Below, piece after piece: positions 23,541 through 34,859 of a stretch of 38,789 nucleotides of DNA. The stretch is from Chromera velia (Eukaryota > Sar > Chromeraceae): contig JAHBMJ010000938.1 in the NCBI GenBank assembly GCA_018398765.1, positions 1 to 38,789 on the forward strand, written 5' to 3'. The translations under genes and the position numbers were made by a program. Under the pieces are notes generated by a model, which made no database searches, was not told where the DNA came from, and saw only the letters and a program-made list of their open reading frames with translations. Each line of letters starts with the position of its first letter. The stretch's first letter is position 1.

Positions 23541-24190
23541 AGAGTCAGAGCTGCAAAGTCGGCGATGTAGTCTCCTCACTGTTGCTGAGAAAATGTTAAG
23601 GGCGGACTGATCTCCCTCAAGGAGGGTCCAGCGAAGCTGCCCTATTGCAGCTGGGTAGCCGACACCCCCCCCCACAATGCCATACAGAGAGTCTTCCCCC
23701 ACTCGTCCCCTATCCGGAGCCCCACTGACCCCGGAGGAGGCCTGACGGGACCTGGCCAAATTTCGAAAAGCCAGAAAACCGAAAGCGGAGTCCTGGTCCC
23801 TCGGGACGCCTCCGGACGTCAAACCGATGACAGTTCCCAACTCAGGGACGTGTCCGGAGGCGAACGGTGTGCGATTTTCCTCTGCCGAGAGGGTCCTTGG
23901 GAGGGTGACCATTTTTCATATCGTGGTTCCGATCCTAGACTGGGTTATTCTATAGGCGCGGCCCACATGCCGCGCTGGGATTGGTATCTGACCAAGCCGA
24001 TGCCCTAAAATCGGCATGAAAAGCGGGGCCACAGCGGCATGCCGGGGCCCGCAGAATTTTTTTAAAAGCGTTTTTAGGGTCCCCAAACACCCCTCCGCCC
24101 TACCCCGCCCTAAACTACCCCTAATTTTATATCCCTAGCCACCTAGAATTTATTTGCCAATCTGGAGCCCCTCATGAAGGAAAAAAGTGA
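23541..24190. other. Unique GC-rich stretch, no confident gene
   Basis: A minus-strand open frame (about 23912-23463) runs through unique sequence and into the last 175-bp repeat. It shows no motif I recognise. Sequence from 23930 to 24190 is non-coding and includes short runs of CCCTAAA-like text. Confidence 0.4.
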
Positions 24191-24199
24191 CCAATTATG

Positions 24200-25012
24200 C
24201 CTATAGGGGTGTGGGGATGCAGAAGGTGGCAATGCTAGGCGGCGGTGAGGGGCGACTACAGAAGTGCGACTACAGAAGTTGAGGGTAATACTTTAAAAGT
24301 TGGCGGGGAAGCGCCCCGGGCGATCGGGGGCGGCAATGCTAGCCAGCGGTGAGGGGCGTCAGTCACTACAGAAGTGCGACTACAGAAGTCGGGAGTAATA
24401 CTTCAAAAGTTGGCGGGGAAGGCTTAGCGCCCCGGGCGGTCGGGGGCGGCAATGCTAGGCTGCGGTAAGGGGCGACTACAGAAGTGCGACTACAGAAGTC
24501 GAGGGTAATACTTGGCGGGGAAGCGTCCTGGGCGGTTGCGGGCGGCAATGCTAGGCAGCGGTGAGGGGCGTCAGTCACTACAGAAGTGCAACTACAGAAG
24601 TCAAGGGTAATACTTGGCGGGGAAGCGCCCCGGGCGGTCGCGGGCGGCAATGCTAGGCGGCGGTGAGGGGCAACTACAGAAGTATAACTACAGAAGTCGA
24701 GGGTAATACTTGGCGGGGAAGCGTCCCAGGCGGTTGGGGGCGGCAATGCTAGGCGGCAGTGAGGGGCGACTACAGAAGTGCAACTACAGAAGTCGAGGGT
24801 AATACTTGGCGGGGAAGCGTCCTGGGCGGTTGCGGGCGGCAATGCTAGGCAGCGGTGAGGGGCGTCAGTCACTACAGAAGTGCGACTACAGAAGTCGAGA
24901 GTAATACTTCAAAAGTTGGCAAAGAAGCGCCCCGGGCAGTTAGGGGTGGCAATGCTAGGCGGCGGTGGGGGGCAACTACAGAAGTGCGACTACAGAAGTC
25001 GAGGGTGATCAA
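24200..25012. repeat. Array of about 100-bp units, eight copies
   Basis: AATGCTAGGC followed by GGCGGTGAGGGGC recurs near 24229, 24332, 24451, 24546, 24648, 24745, 24840 and 24949, with spacing of 95-119 bases. Each unit holds an internal duplication of CGACTACAGAAGT and a variable insert (GTCAGTCA or TTCAAAAGTT). The array ends abruptly in AT-rich DNA. Confidence 0.9.
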
Positions 25013-26740
25013 CCAATAAGAAAAAAAAATAATAATAAAAGGAAATCGAAAGAAAACACCCTAGGGTATTTCACTAAAAAACAAAAATGATAAAAATTAA
25101 TTTTATGCCCCCCCCTTCAAGTATGTAAAACACTCTAGACATCTAAAAGTATGCTCAATGTGGTTCTTTGTCTAAAAGAACCTTCATAAACTTAAAAAAA
25201 GACTTGTAGCATCATGATTTATGATGATTATTTAAGGTTTTTATCATGTTGCCACTTAGGGTTCTAAGAGTAGTAAAAACATCATTATATAACCTAACAG
25301 TTAACCTACCTAAACCTTATATAACCTGGTATAACCTGCTTCAAATCACTTCATTAACACCAGCAGATATGATTTTAAAACTATATGACTCAACTCTCCT
25401 TTAGCTTTGATCTTTTTCATCACTTTCATGCTCAATCATATCATTAAATTGACTTTCTGCGCAAGCAAGCTCGTCGTTATTCACCGTCACCCCCCCCTCA
25501 ACCAAAGCTGAGAAAAAGGCTCTCTCAAACAGCCACAGCGCCTTTCTGCTTTCGATCTTTTATTGCTATTACACTCTTTTCTTTGTTGTCCCTGATTCCA
25601 TTTATCTGCCAGCTTGAATGCTCCATCGCAAATTTATCGAAATTTGATGATGTTTTTCCCGTATGTATGACTGCCTAGCTTGCCGAGACGAGGTGTCTCA
25701 ATAACACTTTTGAAGAGTTAAATTATCAGTTTTAAGTTTGTTTTGAACAGTTTGAGGCTGGTTTATACTATGTTAATACTGGTATTGGCAGCTTTAAGCA
25801 GGTTTCAAAAGATAACAATGTTAAAATGAAGGTTTTGTAACCTTGTATCCGAACCTTCATTGGCAACGACCCCTAAACCTACCCTTAACCTAATATAACC
25901 TTGCCGAACCAAGGATTTTACATGTGATTATGTGTTCAAATGACTTTTTAGCAAAATTGGGCTAGGAATCTATTTTAAAACATGTCTACAAACTGTTTTT
26001 TTGTAAAGTTTTTTACTATAAAACCTAGTATACCTCCATCAAAGTGAAATACTTTAGAAAACACCAGACACTTGTAGAAGCGGTGAGACTAAAAAAAGTC
26101 TAAAGAAAGCGCACGAAACCACAAGCTAATCCGCTAAGCGTGCCTAAGGATATGTATGGCGCCAGACAAGTTGCACATACATTGTATGGAAGGAGGGCGC
26201 GCGCGCGGCGCACATTAATGCATTGTCAGGCCCCCGGCCCGCAAGGCGCCGTGCGTGCGATTTTGGCCCCGGCTACATGCATGCATGACCTGTGGCGGGG
26301 TATGCCGGGGCCCTCAACGGCCGAAAAAGCCAATTTTACTCAAATTCAACAAATGAAAAATTAATTAGCTTTCTATATATATATGGTATCCCAGCTGCTG
26401 GAAAAAGACTACTTCATCAATTAACATCGTGTGAGTCATTTCAATGATTTGGTTCCATGCTGAGCGCTCCCGGGGAGCTTCTGGGTAGGTGAGGGGCACT
26501 TTGGTTCGGAAATGCATGGAAGCTTCAAGTTGGACTGACGGGCTCGAAGACTAGGCTCGAGGAGATCCTAGAAATGCTGTCCACATATGTGCGGGGGACC
26601 GACCTGAAGAACACCAAGAAAAAGGGGGCTAGGAGGCCTCTATCAACTCAGACAAGTCCATTTGGTAGGGAAAGATAGCTCTTGATGAGAGGAATCACGA
26701 CAATGGTTTTATATTATACATACATATGAATAATTTCAAC
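25013..26740. other. AT-rich stretch with a GC-rich island, no gene seen
   Basis: 25013-26130 is AT-rich with several TATAACCT and CCTAAACC phrases. 26190-26320 is a sharp GC-rich island with GCATGCATG and CCGGGGCCC. No open frame has recognisable content. Confidence 0.5.
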
Positions 26741-26754
26741 CCATGCATAACAGG

Positions 26755-27100
26755 CTGACACATGCCAACACAGTGTCCAGCATCCTCTGGGTTGTCTAAA
26801 GAAGCAAGAATCGAGCTTCGGGGTTCCAAAAAAGCAAATTATCAATTGCTGGAAGCCTGTTTTCTTATACCGTCTGTGTGACGATTTTAAAATTTTTACT
26901 GAGGAAGGGCCGATCTCGGTAAAAATGGACAAACCCATGACAGACTGACAGCACGTCCCCTAGGTCGTCTAAGGAAGTAAGAATCGAGCTTTAGGGTTCT
27001 AAAAAAGCAAGTTATCAATTGCTGGAAGCCTGTTTTCTTATACGGTCTGTGTGATGATTTCAAAATTTTTACCCAGGAAGGGCTGATCTCGGTAAAAATG
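26755..27100. repeat. 173-bp tandem duplication
   Basis: Two copies share AAGAATCGAGCTT, TATCAATTGCTGGAAGCC and TTTTCTTATAC, offset by 173 bases. Each ends with one of the GGTAAAAAT palindromes. Confidence 0.9.
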
Positions 27101-27698
27101 GGTCTGTCCATATTTTAACCCAGATCAGCCCCTTCCTGGTAAAATTTTCGAAATTATCACAGAGACAGGCTAACTTGGCAGGCATTTAAAGTTTCTATGT
27201 TCACTTCTCATGCACTTTGTGTTCCGTTCCTTGCCTCCTCAGTCTGTCTAGGAGACCTATGATGTGGGATCTCTCTTTGGTCGATCTGATTCTCATGTAG
27301 ATATATACTTGCATGTGATGTTGCGTGCAGGTACGTCTTCAATTGTGCTTCAAGTACTTGGACAATCGTAGGAGCCTCGAGCAGAAGTCTAGTGATGGTC
27401 AGTCTTGCTTCAGTGAGTCTTGGTTAAATTTCTTGATCTTAGTTAGTCGTGGGTAAAAATGCAGGTGGGTCTGGAGGGGGGCGCATTTTTACCGATAACA
27501 GCCCCTGCTTGGTAAAAATACACCCCCCCTACTCCTAATTTGAAATTTTTCTGTGTCTGTTGTATGTCAAGAAGTTGTTCTCTGTCCTTTTCTCTGCTGC
27601 TTTGTATGTGTCACCCTCTTCAGCCTTCTACATTTTTACCGAGAAGGGGCTGTTGTTGGTAAAAATGTGCCCCCCCTCAGACTCCCCTACATTTTTAC
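26892..27698. repeat. Family of about 36-bp palindromes with ATTTTTACC/GGTAAAAAT ends
   Basis: Five copies lie at 26892-26926, 27065-27099, 27111-27147, 27484-27519 and 27631-27667, plus a half copy at 27691. Arms are 9-10 bases, near-perfect or perfect. The interior carries a directional AGGGGCTG-like core. The third and fourth copies are in the opposite orientation to the others. A further 11-base inverted pair, GGTAAAAATGC (27452) and GCATTTTTACC (27483), lies outside copy four. Confidence 0.85.
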
Positions 27699-27918
27699 CT
27701 AGATCACGTACTTTCCTCTGCTTTTACACCCCTGCTCTCCTTTCTGTTTATTGCAGTCCACCCTGTTTGACAGTGTTGTTTCTATGTCATGGTAGTGTTC
27801 TCTACCACTGCCAAGTAGAGGTCTGAACTGTCAGAAAGGAACCTGTCTTGTCCGAGCCTCAGCATACCTATATCTATGTCTACCTCTCCCTCCCTCTCCC
27901 TCTCCCTTCCCCCCCCCC

Positions 27919-28257
27919 CNNNNNNNNNNNNNNNNNNNNNNNNNNNNNNNNNNNNNNNNNNNNNNNNNNNNNNNNNNNNNNNNNNNNNNNNNNNNNNNNN
28001 NNNNNNNNNNNNNNNNNNNNNNNNNNNNNNNNNNNNNNNNNNNNNNNNNNNNNNNNNNNNNNNNNNNNNNNNNNNNNNNNNNNNNNNNNNNNNNNNNNNN
28101 NNNNNNNNNNNNNNNNNNNNNNNNNNNNNNNNNNNNNNNNNNNNNNNNNNNNNNNNNNNNNNNNNNNNNNNNNNNNNNNNNNNNNNNNNNNNNNNNNNNN
28201 NNNNNNNNNNNNNNNNNNNNNNNNNNNNNNNNNNNNNNNNNNNNNNNNNNNNNNNNN
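27919..28257. other. Assembly gap (N run)
   Basis: About 339 undetermined bases, bounded by a C run on the left and a CT/GT microsatellite on the right. The simple repeats probably caused the gap, so its true length is unknown. Confidence 0.95.
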
Positions 28258-28297
<40 letters not shown>

Positions 28298-29797
28298 ATG
28301 TGTGTGTGTGTCTATGTATGTGTGTGTGTGTGTGTGTGTATGTGTGTATATGTGTATGTATGTATAATGTATGTGTATATATGTGTGTACATCCGTAACC
28401 GTACGTGTCTGTGTGTCACAGTGTCTGTGTCTGTGTCGATGTACGCCGGTGTCCACAAGCTGACGTAAGCATGTTTGGTTATGTGTATATATCATTGTCT
28501 GTTTGACTTCTTTCTCCCCTCTTTCCCTCCCCTTCTCTCCCTATATCTCTCTCTATCTGTCCCTCCGTCTCTGCTCTGACATCGACTCGGAGTCCTCTCG
28601 GCACCTCCTTTTTTGCCTCCTCCCAGTATTTCTCCTTCCTCCCTGTTTCATCTTCGCTTTCTCTTTTGTTTTTCTCCATTTATCTCTCCTTTAAATTATC
28701 TCAATCCTGTGTACGTTTGCTCTATTTTTCCTTTTCTCAATCCCATCATGCAGACTCTCGACTGCGACTTTCTCTTTGGACTCGCTTCTCTCCTCCCTAT
28801 AGTAACTGTCCCCTCCTCTTTCTACATGATCCCCAAAGCTCCCTAGCCAAGCTTTTTTTACCTGCTCTCCTCTCCCCTTCTTTTTTTCTTCTCTCTTGGA
28901 GTCTTTTTTCTGTCCCTTTCTTCTCTTTTTGACTCTTCACTGGAGGAAATCCTCCACTGAAATCATGCACCTTTCTTTTCTCTCTGTTGCCATGTAAATT
29001 ACTTTTTCCTTTCTAATCGCTATGCCATTTAAAATTTAGTTTAAACCGCATGAATCTTGTGTGATGGTATGTATGCAGCTGCATTCCTTCCTGATTTGAA
29101 AGTTATAGATCGCTAAGCAACGACCTGCGCTAATAGAATTCGCTTTAGATGCAACCCCCAGCCCGGGGTATCATTTTTGCTTGAAGTTCACGTGTTTCCA
29201 TACATATGCATGTAAATGACAGCTAAACTGTGCCAAAACATTTAACTTTGAAACATTTGTGTCAGCTGCTGGGTTCGACGCACGCGCGCTATGGAGCTGG
29301 GTGTGTGTAAGCTGTTTTGACGTTAGATCCCAGGCCGGCTTCTTTTTTAAAAATTCAGTGATATGCATTTATGAAAAATAATTCAAAAATTTAATTTGTT
29401 CAGCACTTAAAGCGTAGATCTGAGTCGGATCATCTGACAAAGCAGTTTTCTAGTTTTTATTACTAATTAATAGACTATTAAATATTTTGTAAAAAAAATG
29501 TTTATAATTAACTTTTAAACTACCATAAACCACTCAGTCCAGATACACTAGATTTCAAAGGAATTTAAGATTGTATGACAGTGTATTAGTTTCTACTAAA
29601 TGTGTTACATTGTATATGACTGATATAGTCATATTATATTTTTTTATAAATAATTAGTTGATGAATAAATAATGTATGATCATCTCTTTCATTCTCAATT
29701 ATATGGTATCAGGTGGAAGATTTCAAATTTAGGCTAAAATTTAGGCTTTTTTTAATAAGTTAAGATAAAAGTCCGACTTGAGGGCAAAAGTCCACTT
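28258..29797. other. Microsatellite, pyrimidine-rich and AT-rich DNA, no gene seen
   Basis: A CT then GT microsatellite occupies 28258-28390. 28500-28950 is strongly pyrimidine-biased, giving Ser/Leu/Phe frames with no domain content. 29000-29797 is AT-rich. Confidence 0.5.
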
Positions 29798-31164
29798 TTA
29801 AAGGCACAAGCCTGTCATACCATCATAATAAAAAGCCTTTCCTTCCCTTGCCCACCTTGGCCTCGCCTTTTTCTGATAATTTTTTAGACTCTCGAACAAT
29901 TCCCTTCCGGTGAGGGTGCGTATCTTAGGCAGTCTCCCCTGCTGCACAGAGGTGTAGAGGTACCCATCGTCTGGGCTGATGGCGTGGACAAACTCCATGA
30001 ACGTCAACCCAGAATTTCCTGCCCCCACCAGGAGGACTGGGTACTCGATCTCGGGGGTTCTCTCGGCGTTGTCCTCCGCCAGCCGTCTCCACTCGCCCAG
30101 GGGGTCACTGCAGTCAACTCGCTGGAGAGCCTGTTCTATTGTTATCACCAGATGGTCGGGGGAGAGGAAAGAAGCTTTGGAGGTTTTGCGGATCTCGGCA
30201 TGCAAAAATGTATACCCCTCTCGGTCCGTCAGCCAACAGGGGATACGGGGAATGCCTATGCCTGTCGCAGCCACAACGCGCGACGCCAAAAAGCTCCGAC
30301 CGCATCGCGTGCGCACTTCATACCCTTAAAGTTTCCCGCCCCCCTTGAGGTCTACACGCGACACCCCCTCCACCCAGGCACCAAAAACGACAGGGGCACA
30401 GGCGTTAAACAGAGCAAGTCGGGCGAGGGAGGCGAGTTTCTCTACTGAGGGCCACCTGTGTCCACTCAGGTCAGTCATTTGGACGGGCGCCGCCACATGC
30501 GGGTAGTCGTATTTCTTCCCGCTCTGCACGAACGAAAGCCTCAGATCCGGTGTGTTCAGAGTGCTGTTGATCCAAAAATACCACCCCCCCTCTGCATAAT
30601 GGGCACACGGGATGTCTCTCCCCTCTAGGAGTACCACCTTTGCCTGGGGGTTCTCCTGTTTCAACCGACTGGCGAAAGAACAACCGTGCAGTCCAGAGCC
30701 AACCACGACAACGTCCCAGACCTCCTCGTCATCGTGAAGGGCCAAAGAGAGATGAGATAGACAGTGGTGGGTCTCTACCAGATTTTCAAAATACCTACAC
30801 ACAAGAATAAATCCAAATAATCCTTTCAGTCACTTTTCCCCATTTTATTTTATGTTTCTACGTATATTGGCACTGAACCGACTGACCTTCGAATGTGGGG
30901 ACCAAAGATGAGAGGAAGCGTTCGCAGTCGTGCTGTCTTCTGGTCTGCAGAGGCATACAATTCTGGTAGGAAGAGAACTCAGTCGGGCAGTTGGAGAGCC
31001 TTCAGAAATTCGAGACGGAGTTTGGGGTCTTCAGAGATAATAGAGAGAAACTCTGTCAGACCCCCTCCCTGATACAGGTTCCCGAGAGTCTCGAGGCCCT
31101 CTATGCAGAGAGAAGGAAGGTGAGCTTGCATGGCAAGACAGAACTGGTGAAGGGCTTTGCTCAT
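29798..31164 (-). pseudogene. FAD-dependent oxidoreductase gene interrupted by in-frame stops
   Basis: Two exons join in phase, 31164-30887 and 30794-29798. Downstream of FGPHIRRYF the product shows a nucleotide-binding motif, VVVVGSGLHG, then an acidic strand end (VVLLEG) and a second Rossmann motif, LLVGAGNSGL. This is the two-fold arrangement of flavin monooxygenase/pyridine-nucleotide oxidoreductases. The frame is broken by TGA at 30979-30981 and TAA at 30326-30328, each flanked by family-like sequence in the same frame. The end at 29798 falls soon after the second half begins to look complete, at a switch to AT-rich DNA. A donor (G|GTATGA) there could mean an unseen exon. A 33-nt intron could bypass the TAA but would be unusually short here. 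Most likely a decayed copy; sequencing error is possible. The substrate is unknown. Confidence 0.6.
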
Positions 31165-31249
31165 TTTCTCTTCTCAGCAATAAATATTTTTTTAGACAGC
31201 TCAGCAAGGTAGACGGAAAACGTATGGACGTCTCCCTGCAAGTCAACGG

Positions 31250-32240
31250 CAACTCGCTGTGCGTGAGACCGTGGGCAACAGAACTGCATAAACTTTTAGT
31301 TTTCTACGGGTTGTGTTTCTCCCTCTTTTCTGCACCTACGTATGGGTAGCTCCTGCTACCATCTGACATGTCATGTAAGATATGTTAAGTCATGTCAAGT
31401 CGCTTCACCTGGGTCCGGCAGCTGCCGGCAGCCATGCATCGGCGGCAGCGGCCGGCACCCCTCGGGAGTGGGGCGCCCCCCCTCCTCCCACCGGATTGAG
31501 GATTGAGAGTTTTGTCATGCATGCCGCGCCACCATATATGGGAGGCGGATCTAGCCTAGTTTGTCGATAAGTCCCGTCCTAAAACCACCAGCGACTAAAC
31601 CAAAAGTGATCTTGATCACCTTATCAATCGTGGCTTCACGACAGGATTCCGGGCCCGGAATAGTCCAAATAAGTCCAGATATCAAGGGGGTTATAGGGGG
31701 TTACTAATCAAAACCCCTTAGTTACCCCTAGTAAATATAAAAACAAATGTTTTTTGATTGGCAATGATTGTTATAGAAATGGTTCAGTTGCAAAAAGAAA
31801 AGTTGTTTAAGTAAACAGTGTTTCAATATATTTTGTAATGTCGTATCAACAAAAAACATGACATAATAAATTATTAATAATTGCATAAAAGAATTATTTT
31901 GATGGATCGATTGAGAATATCAGAGAATTGACTAAAGAGTCATGGTGATATAAAGAGTTGAATTGAATTAGCAAACAATATAAAGAAAGGGGGGGGAAAT
32001 CGGTTTGAAAGTAAAGGTCTAGGTAAAGGTTAACGCATGAACATAGTTTTGTAATCAATTCATCAAAGATATTTTATACAGTACCGATAATTGGAAAAAA
32101 AATATACAAAGTACAAATATGTTCACCTTTCTACAGAAGTGTTTTTGGTGATTCGATGGTGAACGATGGTGAATGCTTGACAGACATACAAATGCAAATA
32201 TAAGACCAACTATGAATTGATATCAACACAACATATCACA
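31250..32240. other. Intergenic, no gene seen
   Basis: 31380-31500 is GC-rich with CATGTCA and GCATGC phrases, then the DNA turns AT-rich. An imperfect inverted repeat (TAGGGGGTTACTAA with TTAGTTACCCCTA) lies at about 31694-31731. Confidence 0.5.
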
Positions 32241-32243
32241 ACA

Positions 32244-34097
32244 TCATTTATCAATACGGCCTGCCAGTGGGTCACTAGAAGACAAGTCTAGATCGAGATG
32301 AATCTGTGTACCGCGCCCTTGAGGGTGACACTGTCGTCTCAAGAAAGCAGGGCTGGACTGGTCTTGTATACTGTAGACATTGTGGTCTGGGGCACCATGC
32401 GTTCTGTATAGCTCACTTCTCTCAAAACCCTCTGCCTCTCCACCCGTGCTACGACAACAAAGACCTCCAGTCTGGCCTCGTGCTCTCCTAGGTTCGTCAA
32501 GAGCGCTCCCTGTCCGACTACCATGCTGCTGAGTGCAGTCGTTACTGCAGAATTGCTGCTGTCCCCGTGACGCTCTGGGACCCCCTACTTGAGCCTGCCC
32601 TGCTGGAACCACACCACATGATCCACAGCGCGAACAAGCCGTGTGTTGGGCAGGAGACCCGACAGCAGGGGAACTTTGAGGGAGACCCCGACAGTCGTCT
32701 AGGTTGATGTGGATCCGCACACCTCCAACCACACCTCCACCTCCACCTGCAGACCAACCCTGCAGCTGCTGGGGCGAACTTGAAGATTGCCGCAGCCTCT
32801 GATCTCGATCTAGAGTCCCTCTACCAACCCAGTGCGACACGGCTTGAATGGTCTCTGCTTTCTGAGGCTCAACAGCGACTGCTGGCATTTCGTCTTGCCG
32901 CATTGGACCTTCCGGTGCAGGGTTTGGTTGTCGGACGGGAGGCACCCCACAGCTGTGTTGGGATCTGGAGGGAGTGGGGGGGGAGACAGAGAGAGAGACG
33001 GGGCGGGGAGGAGGGGGACCTGCCGAGGTACACGATAGGCTCTCTTTGGTCTCTTCTCCTTTCTTTGCGTTCTCTTCCAACCACTCACCCTTCCCTTCCC
33101 CTCCAAACAAAGGCGTCGAATCTCCTACCTCCCCTCTCCCAACTTCTTCTTTCTCTTTTTCTCCCCCCTCCTGGTCGACAAGACGCAGCCACCTGTGAGT
33201 CAATCCCCGTGCCCCCCCCCCTTCCGGGAGGTCCCCCAGAGCCTCTCTGGACTTTGCACCCAGGTCCTCTCTCAAAAGCTCTGCAAACGACTTGGAATGA
33301 ACTGAAGGACCCGAGGGGGAGGAAGAAAGAGGCAGCGGTCTGGGAGGGTCCGTTGGACTTTTTGCATTTCTATTTACAGTCTCTTGCAAGCCTTGTTCTC
33401 TGTGCAATTGTCGCATCGAGTCTCTCATTTCTACAAAGGGCACAGGGGGGACTCGGGGAATTCCCGTAGAGGCAGAGGGAGAGGTGGCAGGAAGCACAGA
33501 CGGGGAAGAGACCTCTCCAAGCTTTCCTCCAGGCGTCTCTTGATCTGATCTGCAAAGAGACAGACCCTCTACAGAGACTCGGCCGGGTGAAGACTGAAAA
33601 GTGTGCTCGTTGTGTTTTTTCATTCGTGTCTGCTGTTTATCTTGTCCCCACAAGGTTGAAGGAATACCCTGGAGGTCTCCGTGGGGATGCTGAGGGTTTG
33701 GGGACTTTGGAAGAGGGGCTGTGGGGGAGGGGCGCAGACTGCTGGGGCGGGTCGAGGCAGCAGCCCCTTCTGCTGGTGTTGCTGCTGCGAGCTGATCTCT
33801 TTTGGTCTTGAAATCGGGGCTCGAGAGAGCTGCCGCCCCCCTGTCTCCGTGAGACTCTCTCTTCTCGTCGAAACGTGACTGAATCTTCCTGTCATTCATC
33901 TCCGTCTCCTCTGGGGAGTTTGCGGTGCTCCCCCCTACTCTGCCAGATCTGTCTCTTTCCTCATGCCTCCCTCCAAGGCTCAGAGCGTTCTCAAGGAGCA
34001 GCACCCGTGACCTGCAAGCGGGCAGGAAAGGCAGAAAGAAAAATCCTGTGGGCACAAGGAGAGGGGCCGAGAGAGTATACGAGAGTTTTCTCCTCAT
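32244..34097 (-). CDS. Hypothetical large disordered protein with N-terminal hydrophobic segment
   Basis: A single uninterrupted frame of 617 codons from ATG at 34097. The N-terminus is basic and then hydrophobic (APLLVPTGFFFLPFLPA), which could be a signal peptide or anchor. The rest is rich in Ser, Pro, Gly, Glu and Arg with no globular domain I recognise. Near residues 510-550 a cysteine cluster (CSRCGSC, then FCSNDC) resembles a small zinc-binding knuckle but fits no family I can name. The long stop-free frame argues for coding. The frame also extends 14 codons upstream without an ATG, so a further 5' exon is possible. Confidence 0.5.
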   Translation of the reverse strand: MRRKLSYTLSAPLLVPTGFFFLPFLPACRSRVLLLENALSLGGRHEERDRSGRVGGSTANSPEETEMNDRKIQSRFDEKRESHGDRGAAALSSPDFKTKRDQLAAATPAEGAAASTRPSSLRPSPTAPLPKSPNPQHPHGDLQGIPSTLWGQDKQQTRMKKHNEHTFQSSPGRVSVEGLSLCRSDQETPGGKLGEVSSPSVLPATSPSASTGIPRVPPVPFVEMRDSMRQLHREQGLQETVNRNAKSPTDPPRPLPLSSSPSGPSVHSKSFAELLREDLGAKSREALGDLPEGGGARGLTHRWLRLVDQEGGEKEKEEVGRGEVGDSTPLFGGEGKGEWLEENAKKGEETKESLSCTSAGPPPPRPVSLSVSPPTPSRSQHSCGVPPVRQPNPAPEGPMRQDEMPAVAVEPQKAETIQAVSHWVGRGTLDRDQRLRQSSSSPQQLQGWSAGGGGGVVGGVRIHINLDDCRGLPQSSPAVGSPAQHTACSRCGSCGVVPAGQAQVGGPRASRGQQQFCSNDCTQQHGSRTGSALDEPRRARGQTGGLCCRSTGGEAEGFERSELYRTHGAPDHNVYSIQDQSSPAFLRRQCHPQGRGTQIHLDLDLSSSDPLAGRIDK

Positions 34098-34540
34098 GAA
34101 GAACTGAACCGACTGGCCGACAGGATGCTTAACCGCCAAGTGCGAGCGAGAGGGGGAACGCCAAGCACAGTCTAAAACTGGATCTCAAACAACAAAGAAT
34201 GCCTGGCAACCACCATCCTACGCATCGCTAGATTTATTTATAGACAGGAATATCAAACTGGACAGAACGATTTCTTTCCTCACTCTCCGCTTTCCTTTCT
34301 TTTTCCTTTTCTTTCTTTCATCCGTCTGTCTGGCTGACTGACTTCAGCCTTCTGTTCTCAGCAGAAATGACCGCATCTCTCGCTGCAGCATCCTGCAGGA
34401 ACGGTTGTGACAGAACAGGAAGGGGGGCGTACACCAATCAGTTTCCACTTTTCTGTCAAGTCCGGCAAAGAGGCAAAGAAACTTCCAATTGAGGTCCCTG
34501 TGGAATACGAAAGACGGGATGGATGCGCTGAAAGAAAGAA

Positions 34541-34602
34541 TGAAGGAAGGGAGAAAGAAAGAAAGAAAGAAAGAAAGAAGGAAAGACTGAAAGAAAGACT
34601 GA

Positions 34603-34638
<36 letters not shown>

Positions 34639-34689
34639 AAAAAAGACTGAGAGAAAGAAAGAAAGAAAGAAAGGAAGGAAGGAAAGAAA

Positions 34690-34723
<34 letters not shown>

Positions 34724-34800
34724 AGGAAAGAAAGAAGGAAAGAAAGAAGGAAAGAAAGAAGGAAAGAAAGAAGGAAGGAAGGAAGGAACGAAAGAAAAGT
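34541..34800. repeat. GAAA/GGAA polypurine microsatellite
   Basis: About 260 bases of AAAG and AAGG tetranucleotides. It creates a long Lys/Glu frame on plus and a Phe/Ser/Leu frame on minus, neither likely to be a gene. Confidence 0.95.
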
Positions 34801-34859
34801 CGCGTCTTCAAATCCACAAAGTTGACACCACCTGCATCTTAGTCTGCCTTTACGTGTCT

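Noticed and set aside
24366..24872. 168-codon minus-strand protein
   Set aside because: The frame merely follows the tandem units; substitutions show no sign of protein constraint and units vary in length.
25280..25900. Telomere-like CCTAAACC/CCCTTAACC text
   Set aside because: Only isolated degenerate pieces, no tandem run of a telomeric unit.
32780..33469. 229-codon plus-strand frame
   Set aside because: Antisense to the longer 617-codon frame, with no motif and no better splice context.
34344..34817. Phe/Ser/Leu membrane protein frame on minus
   Set aside because: Generated by the GAAA tetranucleotide array.
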